Made by a program: the position numbers and the translations under genes
Origin: Saccharothrix coeruleofusca
GTDB lineage: Bacteria > Actinomycetota > Actinomycetes > Mycobacteriales > Pseudonocardiaceae
Direction of reading: 5' to 3'
NCBI RefSeq assembly: GCF_014648515.1
Contig: NZ_BMRG01000002.1
Location: forward strand, 465,308 to 522,689
DNA length: 57,382 bases
Notes under the pieces: model-generated
Databases searched by the model: none
What the model was told of the DNA's origin: nothing
Seen by the model: the letters and a program-made list of their open reading frames with translations, nothing else
Part shown: positions 50,230 to 57,382 of the stretch, piece after piece
How the letters are laid out: each line of letters starts with the position of its first letter
How positions within the stretch are numbered: the first letter of the stretch is position 1

Positions 50230-52373
50230 CGGCGCTCCAGGGCGATCGCGACGGGAGCGGCGGTCACGACGGTCGAGGTGGTGCCCGCGACCAGGCCGAT
50301 CAGCAGGGCGGTGGCGAAGTCGGCCAGCGACCCGTCACCCAGCACCAGCAGTGCGGCCAGCACGAACAGCACCCCGATCCCGGTGTTCACGGTGCGTGGC
50401 ACGGTCTGCAGGACAGCGTTGCCGACCACTGTCGCGAATGGTTGGTCCCCTTGCGCGCGGCGCAACTCCCTCACTCTGTCGAACACCACCACCGAGTCGT
50501 TGACCGAATAGCCGATGACCGTCAGCAGAGCCGCCAGGAACACCCCGTCGACCGTCTTGCCCAGCCAGGCGAACGCGCCCACCAGCACGGCGACGTCGGC
50601 GACCAGCGCGACCACGGTCGCCAGCCCGAGCCGCCAGTCGAACCGCACGGCCAGGTAGGCCAGTTGCGCGGCCACCGCGATGGCCAGCGCGATCAGCGCG
50701 TCGCGGCGCAGCTCCGCGCCCAGGCTGGGGCCGATGAGCTCGTTGCCGACCCGCTCGGCCCCACCGGTCGCGCGGTCCACCGCCGCGCCGATCCGGGCCG
50801 CGGCGGCCTCGTCCACCGGTCCGGTCCGCACGGAGATCCCGTCCGCCCCCGAGGTGGTGACCACGGCGTCGCCGAACCCGGCCGCGGCCAGCTCCGCCCG
50901 CACGCGACCGGTGTCCACCGCGGCGGCGGTGTAGTCGAACATCCGCCCGCCGGTGAACTCCACGCCCAGCTCCAGCCCCCGCACCAGCAGCCCGGACAGC
51001 GCCACCAGAACCAGCAGGCCCGCCGCGAGCAGCCACCTGCGGGGCCGCTGGAACAGCCGCGTGCCGCGCGCGGTCAGCCACGTCCGCACCCGTCCGAGGT
51101 CGTGCAGGCCGCTCCACCGGGGCCGCTTCTCCAGCAGCGGCACCACCAGCCGCAGCAGCACGCGGCTGAGCACCAGGGCGCTGAACATCGAGGCCAGCAC
51201 GCCGATGGCCAGCGTCACGCCGAAGCCCTTCACCGGCCCGGTGGCCAGCCAGAACAGCAGCCCGGCGGCGAGCAGGGTGGTCACGTTGGAGTCGGCGACC
51301 GCGCTGAGCGCCCCGCGGAAGCCCAGGTCGACCGACCGGGGCAGGCGCTTGCGCCGCGCGTACTCCTCCCGCGCCCGCTCGAACACCAGCACGTTGGCGT
51401 CCACCGCCATGCCGATGGCCAGCACGAACCCGGCCAGGCCGGGCAGCGTCAGGGTCGCGCCGACGGCCAGCAGCGCCGCGTAGGCCACGGCCGCGTACCC
51501 GGCCAGGGCGAGCACCGCGACCAGGCCCGCCACTCGGTAGGCGAAGATCAGGAACAGGCTGGTCAGCGCCACGCCGATGATCGCCGCGCGGCTGCTGGCC
51601 TCGATCGCCTCGGCGCCCAGCGTGGGGCCGACGGTGCGCTGCTCGACCACCTCGACGGGCACCGGCAGCGCGCCGGAGCGGATCACCAGCGCCAGTTCCT
51701 CGGCTTCGGCCTGGGCGAACTGCCCGGTGATCTGGGTGCTGGTGCCGATCATGCCGGTGCGGCAGGGCACCGACGGGTCGACCTGCGGCGCGGACACGAC
51801 GTCGCCGTCGAGCACGAAGGCGATCTGCCTGCGCGGGTCGCCGGGCGCGGCGCAGGCGGCCTCGGCGGTGATCCGCTGCCAGGTCGACGGGGCGTCGCCC
51901 TGGAAGTCGACGGTGACCTGCCAGCCGACGCCCGCCGGGTTGGGCGTGGCCCGCGCGTCCCGGATGCCCTCGCCGGTCATCGCCACCGGTCCGAGGGCCA
52001 GTCCGGCTCCGTCGGGGGACTGCTCCTGGCCGGGGCCGGTGACCGGGCGCACGGCCAGCTGGGCGGTGCGGCCGAGCACCTCGACGGCTTCGGCCGGGTC
52101 CTGGACGCCGGGCAGCTCGACCACGATCCGCCGGTCGCCGGAGCGGGCCAGCACGGGTTCGGCCACGCCGAGCTCGTCGACTCGGCGGCGCAGCACCTCC
52201 AGGGCGCGGTCGGTGGCCTCGGGCGGGGTTTCCAGCACGATCCGGGTGCCGCCGCGCAGGTCGAGGCCGAGGCGCGGTTGGCTGGTGAGCAGCAGGAAAG
52301 CGGACGCGGCGAGAACGCCCAAGGACAGCAGTCCTCGGACGAGCAGCTCTCGCCGCGCCGGTGGGCGCGGCAT
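50226..52373 (-). CDS. Fused SecDF protein-export subunit, 715 aa
   Basis: SecD part: RGLLSLGVLAASAFLLLTSQ, then the P1 head (GTRIVLETPPEATDRALEVL; LRRRVDELGVAEPVLARSGD; RRIVVELPGVQDPAEAVEVL) and the six-TM block with GMAVDANVLVFERAREEYAR. The SecF part begins about residue 430 with FQRPRRWLLAAGLLVLVALS and includes ELGVEFTGGRMFDY and VIGYSVNDSVVVFDRVRELR. Both proton-path motifs (the TM4 Asp in VDANV, and the SecF NDSVVVFDR) are present. A fused form is unusual in this bacterial group, where SecD and SecF are separate genes, so this is probably an extra copy. Confidence 0.9.
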   Translation of the reverse strand: MPRPPARRELLVRGLLSLGVLAASAFLLLTSQPRLGLDLRGGTRIVLETPPEATDRALEVLRRRVDELGVAEPVLARSGDRRIVVELPGVQDPAEAVEVLGRTAQLAVRPVTGPGQEQSPDGAGLALGPVAMTGEGIRDARATPNPAGVGWQVTVDFQGDAPSTWQRITAEAACAAPGDPRRQIAFVLDGDVVSAPQVDPSVPCRTGMIGTSTQITGQFAQAEAEELALVIRSGALPVPVEVVEQRTVGPTLGAEAIEASSRAAIIGVALTSLFLIFAYRVAGLVAVLALAGYAAVAYAALLAVGATLTLPGLAGFVLAIGMAVDANVLVFERAREEYARRKRLPRSVDLGFRGALSAVADSNVTTLLAAGLLFWLATGPVKGFGVTLAIGVLASMFSALVLSRVLLRLVVPLLEKRPRWSGLHDLGRVRTWLTARGTRLFQRPRRWLLAAGLLVLVALSGLLVRGLELGVEFTGGRMFDYTAAAVDTGRVRAELAAAGFGDAVVTTSGADGISVRTGPVDEAAAARIGAAVDRATGGAERVGNELIGPSLGAELRRDALIALAIAVAAQLAYLAVRFDWRLGLATVVALVADVAVLVGAFAWLGKTVDGVFLAALLTVIGYSVNDSVVVFDRVRELRRAQGDQPFATVVGNAVLQTVPRTVNTGIGVLFVLAALLVLGDGSLADFATALLIGLVAGTTSTVVTAAPVAIALERR

Positions 52374-52415
52374 GGGAAGGGAACCTCCGGGTGAGGGCGA
52401 ACGGGGTGGGTTCGG

Positions 52416-52748
52416 CTACCTGGAGGTGCGGGGAGGGGCGCGTTCGCCGAGCGGGACCTGGCTCAGGCCCTCGGGGGCGAGGTGGGTCGGGTCGACGACG
52501 TCGGCGCGCACCACGGGTTGGGGCGGCACGTGCACGGCGGGCTGCACGCCGTCCAGCGGCTTGCCGAGGTGGCCGAGGTGCTGGACCGGGTGCACCGCCG
52601 GGGTGCGGTTGGTGGCGCTGGGCAGGTGCGCCGCGTCGATCGGCGTGGCGACCGCGGCCACCGCGCCGACGTGGACCGGGGCGACGGGGCCGAACACGAC
52701 GAAGCCCGCGATCAACGACATGATCACGAGCACCGCGCGTCGGGTCAT
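52416..52748 (-). CDS. Small exported His/Pro-rich protein, 110 aa
   Basis: ATG 52748 with AAGGGGGG upstream. A signal peptide or anchor (RRAVLVIMSLIAGFVVFGPV, about residues 4-23) is followed by about 85 residues rich in Pro, Val and His (AVHPVQHLGHLGKPLDGVQP; PPQPVVRADVVDPTHLAPEG). No known domain. It sits between the TPR protein and secDF on the same strand, so it may be a SecDF-linked or TPR-linked secreted factor; this is only context. Confidence 0.55.
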   Translation of the reverse strand: MTRRAVLVIMSLIAGFVVFGPVAPVHVGAVAAVATPIDAAHLPSATNRTPAVHPVQHLGHLGKPLDGVQPAVHVPPQPVVRADVVDPTHLAPEGLSQVPLGERAPPRTSR

Positions 52749-52771
52749 CCGCCCCCCTTCCGACAACCAGG

Positions 52772-53764
52772 TTAACCGGTGCGGCCGAGCACCACGACGG
52801 TTCCGCCCGCGAGCGCGCACAGCCACGCGACGACGAGCGGCTGCACCGTGCTCGCGCCGAGCAGGAGCGCGGCGGTCCAGCCCACCAGCACCAGCAGCGC
52901 CAGCCCGAAGGCGGTCGCCACGACCGCGACCTCGGGGCGGTGCCGGGGCAGGTGCAGCAGGGCCCTGCGGACCGCGCGCCCCCGCGCCGCCGGCCGCAGC
53001 ACGATCACCGCGCACAGCAGCACCAGCGCCCCGGACAGCGCGCCGGTCGCCGGGGTCGGCCTCGGCATCCCCGCCAGGAGCAGCAGCGGCCCGCCGATGA
53101 CGAGCACCGCGGCCAGCCGGGAGAACGCGGGCCACACCAGCGCGTGCGCGGCGGCCAGCGCCTCGGCCGCGGGGGACGCGGTGGGCGCGGGTGCGCCGCG
53201 CTTGCGCCGCACGGTCGCCAGGTTGGCCCGCACGTCCTCGGCGGACGGGTCCAGCCGCAGCGCGGTGCGGTAGGCGTGCTCGGCGGTGCCCCAGTCCCGC
53301 ACGCGCAGCGCCGCGTCCCCCAGCACCTGGAACGTCCGCGCCTGCTCGGGCGCCAGCCGGGTGGCCTCCCGCGCCACCGCGACGGCCTCCCGCCGTCCAC
53401 CGGGGTCGGAGGCGAGCACCTCGGCCAGCACGACCAGGCACCGCCAGTCGCCGGGCGCGCGTCGGGCGCACTCCCTGGCCGCGACCGCCGCCTCGGTGTG
53501 CCTGCCCAGCTCGCTCAGCGCCAGCGCGGTCAGCCGCTGCGCCCAGGACCGGTCGCCGCCCAGCACCAGCGCCCGCTTGGCGGCCTCCAGCGCGGGGTCG
53601 GGCTCACCGGCGTCGAGGTGGGCGGCGGCCAGCCCGCACCACGCCTCGGGGTGCAGCGGGTCGGCCGCGAGCGCGGGCCGCAGCAGGGCGATCGCCCGGT
53701 GCGGGAGTCCGCTGGCGGTGAGTTCGGCGGCCCGCACGACGGCGGTGGTGATCGGCTCGGACAT
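52772..53764 (-). CDS. TPR protein with C-terminal membrane domain, 330 aa
   Basis: N-terminal TPR region (about 5-190): RAIALLRPALAADPLHPEAW, CGLAAAHLDAGEPDPALEAA, EAAVAARECARRAPGDWRCL, ARTFQVLGDAALRVRDWGTA and EHAYRTALRLDPSAEDVRAN. Then four hydrophobic segments from 215 to 325 (LAAVLVIGGPLLLLAG, GALSGALVLLCAVIVL, VVATAFGLALLVLVGW, PLVVAWLCALAGGTVVVL). ATG 53764 has GGGAGGTGCG. Probably a scaffold at the membrane; first gene of the operon running to 49039. Upstream lies a 538-bp region without a clear gene. Confidence 0.82.
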   Translation of the reverse strand: MSEPITTAVVRAAELTASGLPHRAIALLRPALAADPLHPEAWCGLAAAHLDAGEPDPALEAAKRALVLGGDRSWAQRLTALALSELGRHTEAAVAARECARRAPGDWRCLVVLAEVLASDPGGRREAVAVAREATRLAPEQARTFQVLGDAALRVRDWGTAEHAYRTALRLDPSAEDVRANLATVRRKRGAPAPTASPAAEALAAAHALVWPAFSRLAAVLVIGGPLLLLAGMPRPTPATGALSGALVLLCAVIVLRPAARGRAVRRALLHLPRHRPEVAVVATAFGLALLVLVGWTAALLLGASTVQPLVVAWLCALAGGTVVVLGRTG

Positions 53765-53819
53765 CGCACCTCCCGGACGCGCGCCTCCCGGACGACGCCG
53801 ATCAGTGTGACAGCGCCCA

Positions 53820-54302
53820 CGTGGTTTCCCGATCAACAATGATCTTGCCTTACTCCATGTGAGCAAATGATCACCCGTTCGGCCCTACAGAGCGCGATGA
53901 CGTCTACCGCAGGTCCGAGCCGGGGGAATCGCGGCGCGCGGATCGGGCAGCACCTGCGGGCGTTCGGGGCATCGGGGTTGCCAAGGCGGATTTCCCCTGC
54001 GTATCAGGCATTTCCGGTGCTCTGTGCGCCGACTGGCCGAAGAGGACCGACCTGCCGGAGCAGCACCGACCCGGCCGCGCGGCCACCGACCGGGGCTGAC
54101 CCGATTATCACGATCCGTTGCGGTTTAGCCATTTTTCCCTCTTCCAGGTGACCAAGATGAACACGCTGTGCGACGCTATGGCGGCTCGGCACGGTCGCCT
54201 GGCGGAACTCCCGTCATGCCACCAGTCCGCGTGCGTCTCCACCCCCGCGAGCGCCCGGATTGGTCCGAGCACCCGTGTCGAGGAAGTGGGAGGTAGGGGG
54301 AC
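53820..54302. other. Intergenic region, lower GC, no gene recognised
   Basis: The first 60 bp are A/T-rich for this genome (ATCAACAATGATC, ATGTGAGCAAATGATCACC) and are likely promoter DNA of the leftward TPR operon. The rest shows no ORF with convincing codon use. A TAGGGGGAC ribosome-binding stretch just before 54303 belongs to the small gene. Confidence 0.5.
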
Positions 54303-54506
54303 GTGAGCACAGCCAAGGAGTGGCAGATCGCCTGTCGGGACATCGCATCCCGTCGTCGCGACATGACCGTCTTCGTCAGCCAGGGGCACGTCGTGGTGAC
54401 CGTGCCGCCGGGTGAGGCCGCGGTGCTGACACCGCTGGAGGTCGGCAGGCTGCGGGCCGCGCTGCGGGACGCCGTGGTCAACGCCTCGGACACCCCCGAG
54501 AGCTGA
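54303..54506 (+). CDS. Small conserved hypothetical protein, 67 aa
   Basis: GTG 54303 with AGGTAGGGGGAC. The protein has a basic helix (EWQIACRDIASRRRD), a beta hairpin (MTVFVSQGHVVVTVPPGE), then a helix (TPLEVGRLRAALRDAVVNA). This compact strand-helix plan recurs as a short single-domain protein in this bacterial family. No known function. It precedes the TPR-LuxR gene. Confidence 0.6.
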   Translation: MSTAKEWQIACRDIASRRRDMTVFVSQGHVVVTVPPGEAAVLTPLEVGRLRAALRDAVVNASDTPES

Positions 54507-54535
54507 CCGGATTCACCCGCGCCCTTCCTACTCGT

Positions 54536-54545
54536 GGGTAGGTAG
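54536..54545 (+). promoter_or_regulatory. GGGTAGGTAG motif before the LuxR gene
   Basis: GGGTAGGTAG at 54536-54545, 57 bp upstream of the LuxR start, within CCTAC-TCGTGG-GTAGG inverted symmetry (54527-54542). The exact complement CTACCTACCC occurs at 55926-55935 in front of the peptide gene. A candidate site for one shared regulator, possibly the LuxR protein itself. Confidence 0.45.
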
Positions 54546-54602
54546 TGCCACTATCGGGGCCGTGCGCAATCACGGTCGGGGCACACGGGCACGGGGTGTG
54601 CT

Positions 54603-55913
54603 GTGGTGAACGCCGATCCGCGCGCCACCGCGGTGGCCAACCTGCGCGAGGCGCGGATGGCCCTGGACGAGGGCCGCCCCGGCGACGCGCTGGAGTCCGC
54701 AGAGAAGGCGGTGGCCGCGTTCTCCTGGCTCGACGACGCCGAGGGCGTGGCGTTCGGCGTGCTGGCGCAGTCGGTGGCGCTGGGCAAGCGCGGCCTGCTG
54801 CCCGGCGCGCTGGACACCATCGACCGGGTGCAGCAGATCGCCTCGGCCAACCGGCACGCGCTGCTGCAGGCGTGGTGCGGCTTCTCGCGGGCGGTGGTGG
54901 AGCTGCGGCTGGACTCGCGGGAGCGGTCGCTGCACTCGCTGGCCAGGGCGCTGGGCCTGGCCGAGCTGACCGGCGACGCCGAGCTGACCGGCTCGATCCT
55001 GTTCGAGCAGGCCAAGCTCATGCGCACGCAGTACCACGAGCACTGCATGACCCGCACCGACGGGGCCCGGTGCAGCCTGGACGGCGAACCCTGCGTGCGC
55101 AAGCTGCGCCGCGCCGAAGCGCTGTGCGGGCAAGCCCGCGACCGGTGGAAGCAGCTGGACGAGCCGCTGCTCATGGCGCGGGTCAACCTGCTGGTCGCGC
55201 ACGTCCGGCTGGACCTGGGCGAGGTGGAGCGGGCCCAGCGCGCGTGCCGCCGCGCGGAGCGGCTGCTGGCTGGCCGGGACCGGCCGGTGCTGCGCGCGGA
55301 GCTGCTCATCGCGCGGGCCCGCTGCAGCGGCAGCCGCAACCGGCTGGCCGACCAGATCGCGCAGCTCACCGAGGCCGCCGAACTGGCCATGGGCTGCCTG
55401 GCGCGGGAGGTCGCGGTGCGCGCCCACGGCGCGCTCAGCACCGCCCACGAGCGGGCCGGTCAGCTGCGGCAGGCGCTGCGGCACGCCCGGCTGCAGCTGG
55501 AGCAGTACCGGCTGTGGGAGTTGCAGGAGGGACGCGACCTGCTGCGGATGCGCGAGCACGACCCGTCGGCCCGGCTGGCGGAACAGCTGGCGCACCACCG
55601 CTTCGAGCCGCACCGCGAGCGGACCTTCGCCCCGCCGCGCGGCTACCGGCCGCTGCGCAGCGGCACCACCGCCGAGCAGACCAACCGGCGCATCGCGCGG
55701 GCGCTGCAGGCGGGCCTGACCAAGCGCGGCATCGAGGTGCTGCGGCGGGTGGCCGACGGGGCCAGCACCGGCGCGATCGCCGAGGAGCTGGCGCTGTCGC
55801 CGAAGACCGTGCAGAACCACCTCCAGCGGATCTACCGGACGCTGGGCGTGCGGGACCGGGCGGGGGCGGCCGTGTGGTGGATCGGTTTGGACGACGCGAC
55901 CGCCCAGCCGTGA
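54603..55913 (+). CDS. TPR-domain LuxR-family regulator with Cys cluster, 436 aa
   Basis: The C-terminal LuxR HTH (about residues 365-425: LTKRGIEVLRRVADGASTGA; IAEELALSPKTVQNHLQRIY; RTLGVRDRAGAAVWW) follows an N-terminal helical TPR region (about 5-310: RPGDALESAEKAVAAFSWLD; HSLARALGLAELTGDAELTG; ARVNLLVAHVRLDLGEVERA). The TPR part includes a Cys/His group: H145, H147, C148, C157, C164, C175. No ATPase is present, so it is not a LAL regulator. It is probably controlled by a ligand or metal bound to the TPR. Start GTG 54603 or GTG 54606. Confidence 0.83.
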   Translation: MVNADPRATAVANLREARMALDEGRPGDALESAEKAVAAFSWLDDAEGVAFGVLAQSVALGKRGLLPGALDTIDRVQQIASANRHALLQAWCGFSRAVVELRLDSRERSLHSLARALGLAELTGDAELTGSILFEQAKLMRTQYHEHCMTRTDGARCSLDGEPCVRKLRRAEALCGQARDRWKQLDEPLLMARVNLLVAHVRLDLGEVERAQRACRRAERLLAGRDRPVLRAELLIARARCSGSRNRLADQIAQLTEAAELAMGCLAREVAVRAHGALSTAHERAGQLRQALRHARLQLEQYRLWELQEGRDLLRMREHDPSARLAEQLAHHRFEPHRERTFAPPRGYRPLRSGTTAEQTNRRIARALQAGLTKRGIEVLRRVADGASTGAIAEELALSPKTVQNHLQRIYRTLGVRDRAGAAVWWIGLDDATAQP

Positions 55914-55925
55914 AAGTCGGGGGTT

Positions 55926-55935
55926 CTACCTACCC
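55926..55935 (-). promoter_or_regulatory. CTACCTACCC motif before the secreted peptide gene
   Basis: The exact reverse complement of the 10-mer at 54536-54545, 90 bp upstream of the peptide start and 12 bp after the LuxR stop. It is flanked by GGGGGT and ACCCC arms (GGGGGTTCTACCTACCCC). Confidence 0.45.
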
Positions 55936-56025
55936 CAGTGCGGGCAAACTGGGTGATGAGCTGGACATCTTCGGTGTGCCATGCTCCGCTTGGACGCTTG
56001 TCCCCTGGTCGAACGGAGCTTGACG

Positions 56026-56196
56026 ATGGTTGTGCACTCTCTCCGCAGACTCCTGGCCGCCGCGGCCCTCTGCGCGTCGTTCGGAGTCGTCACGGCCACA
56101 ACCGCGAGTGCGAACGCGGGGACGCCCTGCCAGGAGGGGACGGCGGTGGAACAGACCGCCTCCTGCACCTTCACGCCGCCCTACACGCAGCCCTAG
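56026..56196 (+). CDS. Small secreted peptide precursor, 56 aa
   Basis: ATG 56026 with ACGGAGC upstream. A classic signal peptide (MVVHSLRRLLAAAALCASFG, cleavage after ATTASANA) leaves a mature peptide of about 25 residues: GTPCQEGTAVEQTASC, then TFTPPYTQP. The two Cys could form an 11-residue loop. It is the next gene after the TPR-LuxR regulator and ends before a terminator. No family is recognised. It may be a signalling peptide or a small secreted antimicrobial or structural factor. Confidence 0.62.
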   Translation: MVVHSLRRLLAAAALCASFGVVTATTASANAGTPCQEGTAVEQTASCTFTPPYTQP

Positions 56197-56209
56197 GAAG
56201 TGGACGCGA

Positions 56210-56240
56210 GGCCGGGTCCGCGCGCACAGCGGGCCCGGCC
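56210..56240. terminator. Hairpin terminator after the peptide gene
   Basis: GGCCGGGTCCGC (56210-56221) pairs with GCGGGCCCGGCC (56229-56240) with one mismatch and a 7-nt loop. It begins 13 bp after the peptide stop and ends 18 bp before the next start. Confidence 0.7.
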
Positions 56241-56258
56241 TTGCGGCACAGTGGGGGC

Positions 56259-56756
56259 GTGAGCACCGACGTGTTGCGCCTGCGTGCGCCGAGGCACCGG
56301 GTGAGCCGCAAGGCCATCACCCTCTGGACGCTGCACGCCGTCATCGGCTGGCTCGTGCTGCTGGTGCCGCAGGGCGTGCTGCTCCTGCTGGTGGACCAGC
56401 CATGGCCGTGGCAACTGCCGGTCGCGGTCGCGACGCTGGCGCTGGGCACCGCGCACACCGCGGTCATGCCGCGCTGGCGCTACCGGGTGCACCGCTGGGA
56501 GTCCACGCCCGAAGCGGTCTACACCCTGTCCGGCTGGTTGAACCAGGAGTGGCGCATCGCGCCCGTGTCGCGCATCCAGACCGTGGACACCAAGCGCGGC
56601 CCGCTGCAGCAGATGCTGGGGCTGTCCACCGTGACCGTCACCACCGCCTCGGCGGCAGGCCCGGTGCACATCGAGGGCCTCGACCACGACGAGGCGGTGC
56701 GACTGGCCGAGGAGCTGACCAGCACCACCCAGGCCACGCCGGGTGATGCCACGTGA
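56259..56756 (+). CDS. bPH2 (YdbS-like) membrane protein, 165 aa
   Basis: Two hydrophobic segments at about 28-48 and 54-72 (LHAVIGWLVLLVPQGVLLLL; LPVAVATLALGTAHTAVMP), then a bacterial pleckstrin-homology-like domain (YRVHRWESTPEAVYTLSGWL; EWRIAPVSRIQTVDTKRGPL; QMLGLSTVTVTTASAAGPVH; IEGLDHDEAVRLAEEL). It is the shorter partner of a YdbS/YdbT pair. GTG 56259 precedes coupling to the next gene (GTGA). Confidence 0.85.
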   Translation: MSTDVLRLRAPRHRVSRKAITLWTLHAVIGWLVLLVPQGVLLLLVDQPWPWQLPVAVATLALGTAHTAVMPRWRYRVHRWESTPEAVYTLSGWLNQEWRIAPVSRIQTVDTKRGPLQQMLGLSTVTVTTASAAGPVHIEGLDHDEAVRLAEELTSTTQATPGDAT

Positions 56757-57382
56757 ACCCCGAGACGGCTCCGCAGGGCGCACCGGAGCTGCCCGCCGCG
56801 CCGGAGTACGCCGAGCCGGTGGTGGACTGGCACCGGCTGGACGGCCGGATGCTGGTCGTCCGCCCGCTCAACGAGCTGATCAACCTCGTCCCGGTGCTGG
56901 TCGGCCTGCTCGTGCTCGGCAACGGTGACACCTGGCGGTTCGTCAGCGGCATCGCGGTCATCGCGCTGATCGTCGGGTTGGGCCTGCTGCGCTGGCTGAC
57001 CACCCGGTACCGGATCACCACCGAGCAGGTCGAGCTGCGCACGGGGCTGTTCGTGCGCAAGCGGCTGGCCGTGCCGCGCGACCGCATCCGCACCGTGGAC
57101 CTGACCGCGAAGCTGGGGCACCGCCTGTTCGGCCTGTCCGCGATCCGGGTCGGCACCGGCAGGCGCGACACGCCCGGCGAGGACGGCCTGACGCTGGACG
57201 CGGTGTCCTCCGCCGAGGCCGAACGGCTGCGCCTGCTGCTGCTGGACCACGCCCCGGCGGAGGAATCCGCCCCGGCCGCGCCACCGCGTCCGAGCACCGT
57301 GCTGTCCGCTTTGGACAGAAGCTGGCTGCGCTACGCGCCGCTGACGCTGTCCGGTCTGGTGGGCATGGGCGCGCTGTTCGGC
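56753..57382 (+). CDS. bPH2 (YdbT-like) membrane protein, 5' part (partial)
   Basis: GTG 56753 overlaps the previous stop (GTGA). The 210 residues present contain a TM pair (LINLVPVLVGLLVLGNGD; FVSGIAVIALIVGLGLLRWL), then the bPH2 core (TRYRITTEQVELRTGLFVRK; VPRDRIRTVDLTAKLGHRLF; GLSAIRVGTGRRDTPGEDG) and a further hydrophobic stretch at the edge (LTLSGLVGMGALFG). YdbT-like proteins are about 500 aa and have repeats of this unit; the rest is beyond the window. YdbST pairs are linked to membrane stress or antimicrobial resistance in Bacillus. Confidence 0.85.
   Translation, partial: MNPETAPQGAPELPAAPEYAEPVVDWHRLDGRMLVVRPLNELINLVPVLVGLLVLGNGDTWRFVSGIAVIALIVGLGLLRWLTTRYRITTEQVELRTGLFVRKRLAVPRDRIRTVDLTAKLGHRLFGLSAIRVGTGRRDTPGEDGLTLDAVSSAEAERLRLLLLDHAPAEESAPAAPPRPSTVLSALDRSWLRYAPLTLSGLVGMGALFG

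Noticed and set aside
53867-54151. 94-codon plus-strand frame in the 53.8-54.3 kb gap
   Set aside because: No ribosome site, mixed codon use, no domain; treated as non-coding.

Overview
The window is a high-GC actinobacterial chromosome segment with strong codon bias: GTG starts are common, ATGA/GTGA overlaps are frequent, and several genes look leaderless. Gene content (DUF5753/DUF397 regulator pairs, DUF3558 lipoproteins with an EspG-like protein, DUF6412-YidC, actinobacterial LexA, IdeR, DasR and CebR-like sites) suggests the family Pseudonocardiaceae (Actinosynnema/Saccharothrix/Lentzea type). This is inferred from gene families, not from a marker gene. No rRNA, tRNA, insertion sequence, prophage or CRISPR array was seen.

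Layout. 1-9.2 kb: a dehydrogenase tail, a membrane protein, a TetR regulator divergent from a DedA-like/penicillin-acylase pair, a tandem Lrp regulator divergent from a DHA2 exporter, an alpha/beta hydrolase and a DJ-1/PfpI protein. 9.2-12.7 kb: a second DJ-1 protein with a small beta-rich protein, an unusual HTH fusion, and an unknown gene behind a perfect SOS box overlapping a PafBC-type promoter. 12.7-18.7 kb: an amidohydrolase divergent from a siderophore-type formyltransferase across an iron-box-like site, an exported HNH nuclease, a coiled-coil protein and a CYTH-CHAD protein. 18.7-26.5 kb: secreted GH20 hexosaminidase with a DasR-like site, aldehyde dehydrogenase with a GAF regulator, a WhiJ/Scr1-like locus and a secreted GH43 enzyme. 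26.6-29.9 kb: DUF402, kinase-like, DUF6412, YidC and fatty-acid desaturase. 29.9-34.1 kb: proline catabolism (PucR regulator, pruA, putB). 34-41.6 kb: NTPase-TPR protein, a polA-like polymerase with a damage-type promoter, secreted GH16-CBM6 glucanase with a double CebR-like operator, an AraC regulator and an alpha/alpha-toroid protein. 41.7-45.8 kb: a type VII secretion accessory island containing a tandem duplication and a decayed gene copy. 45.7-49 kb: lactate-monooxygenase-like enzyme with a WYL regulator, DinB and VOC proteins. 49-53.8 kb: an operon for a CPA2 antiporter, a fused SecDF, a small exported protein and a TPR membrane protein. 54.3-57.4 kb: a small protein, a TPR-LuxR regulator with a Cys cluster, a tiny secreted peptide and two bPH2 membrane proteins, the last running off the window.

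Two intergenic repeat families recur. One is a nested palindrome built from the word TACTACCCG (four loci: 20.4, 25.3, 36.7 and 40.0 kb). The other is a 22-bp tandem repeat (23.55 and 28.1 kb). The most interesting candidate systems are the TPR-LuxR regulator with its neighbouring exported peptide (54.5-56.2 kb), the nested palindromic repeat family, and the two DNA-damage-type promoters at 12.06 and 36.78 kb.
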